The notes under the pieces: generated by a model
The model's input: only the letters and a program-made list of their open reading frames with translations
Told to the model about the DNA's origin: nothing
Database searches by the model: none
Source of the DNA: Sedimenticola sp.
GTDB lineage: Bacteria; Pseudomonadota; Gammaproteobacteria; Chromatiales; Chromatiaceae
Direction of reading: 5' to 3'
Assembly (NCBI GenBank): GCA_027026755.1
Contig: JALVNE010000054.1
Location: 1-48,169 of the forward strand
DNA length: 48,169 bases
Translations under genes and position numbers: made by a program
Shown: piece after piece, positions 47,769-48,169 of the stretch
How the letters are laid out: each line of letters opens with the position of its first letter
How positions within the stretch are numbered: position 1 is the first letter of the stretch

Positions 47769-48169
47769 ATGAAAACACGAATGCGTAATATCACCAAACA
47801 AATCAAAAAGGCCGTAGGCATTGCTGCCTTTGTCAGCACCGCAATGGTCACTACCGCTGGTGCCAGCATGTATGGCATGTCTGGGATGAATGGTATGGGT
47901 GGCATGTCCGGCATGGGCGGCATGTCCGGCATGGGCGGCATGTCCGGCATGGGCGGCATGTCCGGCATGGGCGGCATGTCCGGCATGGGCGGCATGTCCG
48001 GCATGGGCGGCATGTCTGGCATGGGCGGCATGTCTGGTATGTCTGGCATGGGCGGCATGTCTGGCATGAGCGGCTACTTCAAGATTACCCCCCAAGGCCA
48101 GATCTTCTTCTACCCGGCTAGCGGCATGTCCGGTATGAGTGGCATGGGCGGCATGTCTGGCATGGGTGG
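47769..48169 (+). CDS. Exported Gly/Met/Ser repeat protein (3' truncated by window)
   Basis: The frame is open from the ATG at 47769 (AGGAG seven bases upstream) to the window end, giving at least 133 residues. MKTRMRNITKQIKKAVGIAAFVSTAMVTTAGA is a basic, hydrophobic signal peptide. The mature part is almost wholly GMSGMG repeats, interrupted once by a non-repeat segment (YFKITPQGQIFFYPAS, about residues 101-116) before the repeat resumes. Methionine makes up about a third of it; no Cys is seen. Met-rich repeats of this sort could bind Cu(I), or form a structural, sulfur-globule-like coat; neither is proven. Expression is expected from the sigma-54 promoter at 47323. Confidence 0.85.
   Translation, partial: MKTRMRNITKQIKKAVGIAAFVSTAMVTTAGASMYGMSGMNGMGGMSGMGGMSGMGGMSGMGGMSGMGGMSGMGGMSGMGGMSGMGGMSGMSGMGGMSGMSGYFKITPQGQIFFYPASGMSGMSGMGGMSGMG
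47901..48026 (+). repeat. Tandem 18-bp repeats encoding GMSGMG
   Basis: Six perfect copies of GGCATGTCCGGCATGGGC (47901-48008) are followed by one variant (48009-48026, TCT for TCC) and less regular units to the window end. The identity at DNA level, including third codon positions, indicates recent expansion by slippage or recombination. Confidence 0.95.

Noticed and set aside
47741-48067. Minus-strand MPDMPP-repeat frame
   Set aside because: It is the reverse reading of the tandem 18-bp GMSGMG repeats; the plus frame has a signal peptide and ribosome site.
47901-48169. Regular short repeats that could be taken for a CRISPR array
   Set aside because: The 18-bp units are contiguous with no unique spacers and encode an in-frame protein repeat.

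Overview
The window is GC-rich chromosomal DNA of a gammaproteobacterium. The evidence is the set and order of housekeeping genes: rimP-nusA-infB-rbfA-truB-rpsO-pnp, lptF/lptG divergent from pepA-holC, rluC divergent from rne, ratA-rnfH next to smpB, split-alpha pntAB, and an SSF-fused CbrA-type kinase. The overall style resembles Chromatiales-like, possibly sulfur-oxidising, lineages. That placement is an inference; no rRNA or tRNA gene is present to confirm it. No phage, insertion sequence with transposase or CRISPR array was seen.

Layout. 1-3224 (+): the 3' part of an SSF-domain histidine kinase and its sigma-54 response regulator (CbrA/CbrB type). 3329-6149 (-): proton-translocating transhydrogenase pntA1-pntA2-pntB. 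6275-8442 (-): LPS export permeases lptG/lptF. 8765-10683 (+): pepA-holC. 10697-about 16685 (-): a very large hybrid sensor kinase with three tandem periplasmic solute-binding domains, followed by an HD-GYP response regulator. 16745-25383 (-): the translation/RNA-processing operon rimP-nusA-infB-rbfA-truB, then rpsO-pnp, with a sigma-70 promoter and a leader carrying two tandem intrinsic terminators ahead of rimP. 25460-27758 (-): rnfH, ratA and an AGCS sodium:amino-acid symporter. 27819-29848 (+): smpB, a PPK2 kinase and yceF. 29933-31517 (-): a HAD phosphatase and rluC. 32198-35038 (+): rne.

35109-45814 (-) is an accessory copper/redox block. In transcription order it reads: histidine kinase with a periplasmic c-type haem motif, sigma-54 response regulator, small Cys/Met-rich secreted protein, multicopper oxidase CopA, outer-membrane CopB, DUF411 protein, copper P-type ATPase, copper chaperone, low-molecular-weight protein tyrosine phosphatase. 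Divergent from it (46061 to the window end, +) are three exported proteins of unknown function: one with three AGW repeats, one of 97 residues, and a strikingly Gly/Met-repetitive one that runs off the window.

The most interesting signal is regulatory. Two close matches to the sigma-54 promoter consensus lie upstream of the divergent genes (45975-45990 and 47323-47338). The palindrome TGACA-N3-TGTCA occurs three times, about 100-260 bp upstream of them, where enhancer sites for a sigma-54 activator belong. One copy also sits near -41 of a candidate promoter for the haem-kinase operon. This points to a small self-contained circuit: periplasmic haem-c kinase, sigma-54 activator, dedicated enhancer, and secreted Met-rich or repeat proteins, beside copper detoxification. 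I do not recognise it as a described system.

Two families of short palindromic repeats are also present: four copies with 18-bp GGGGTCGGAGTCAAATCA arms between genes, and one paired REP-like structure inside the copper operon.
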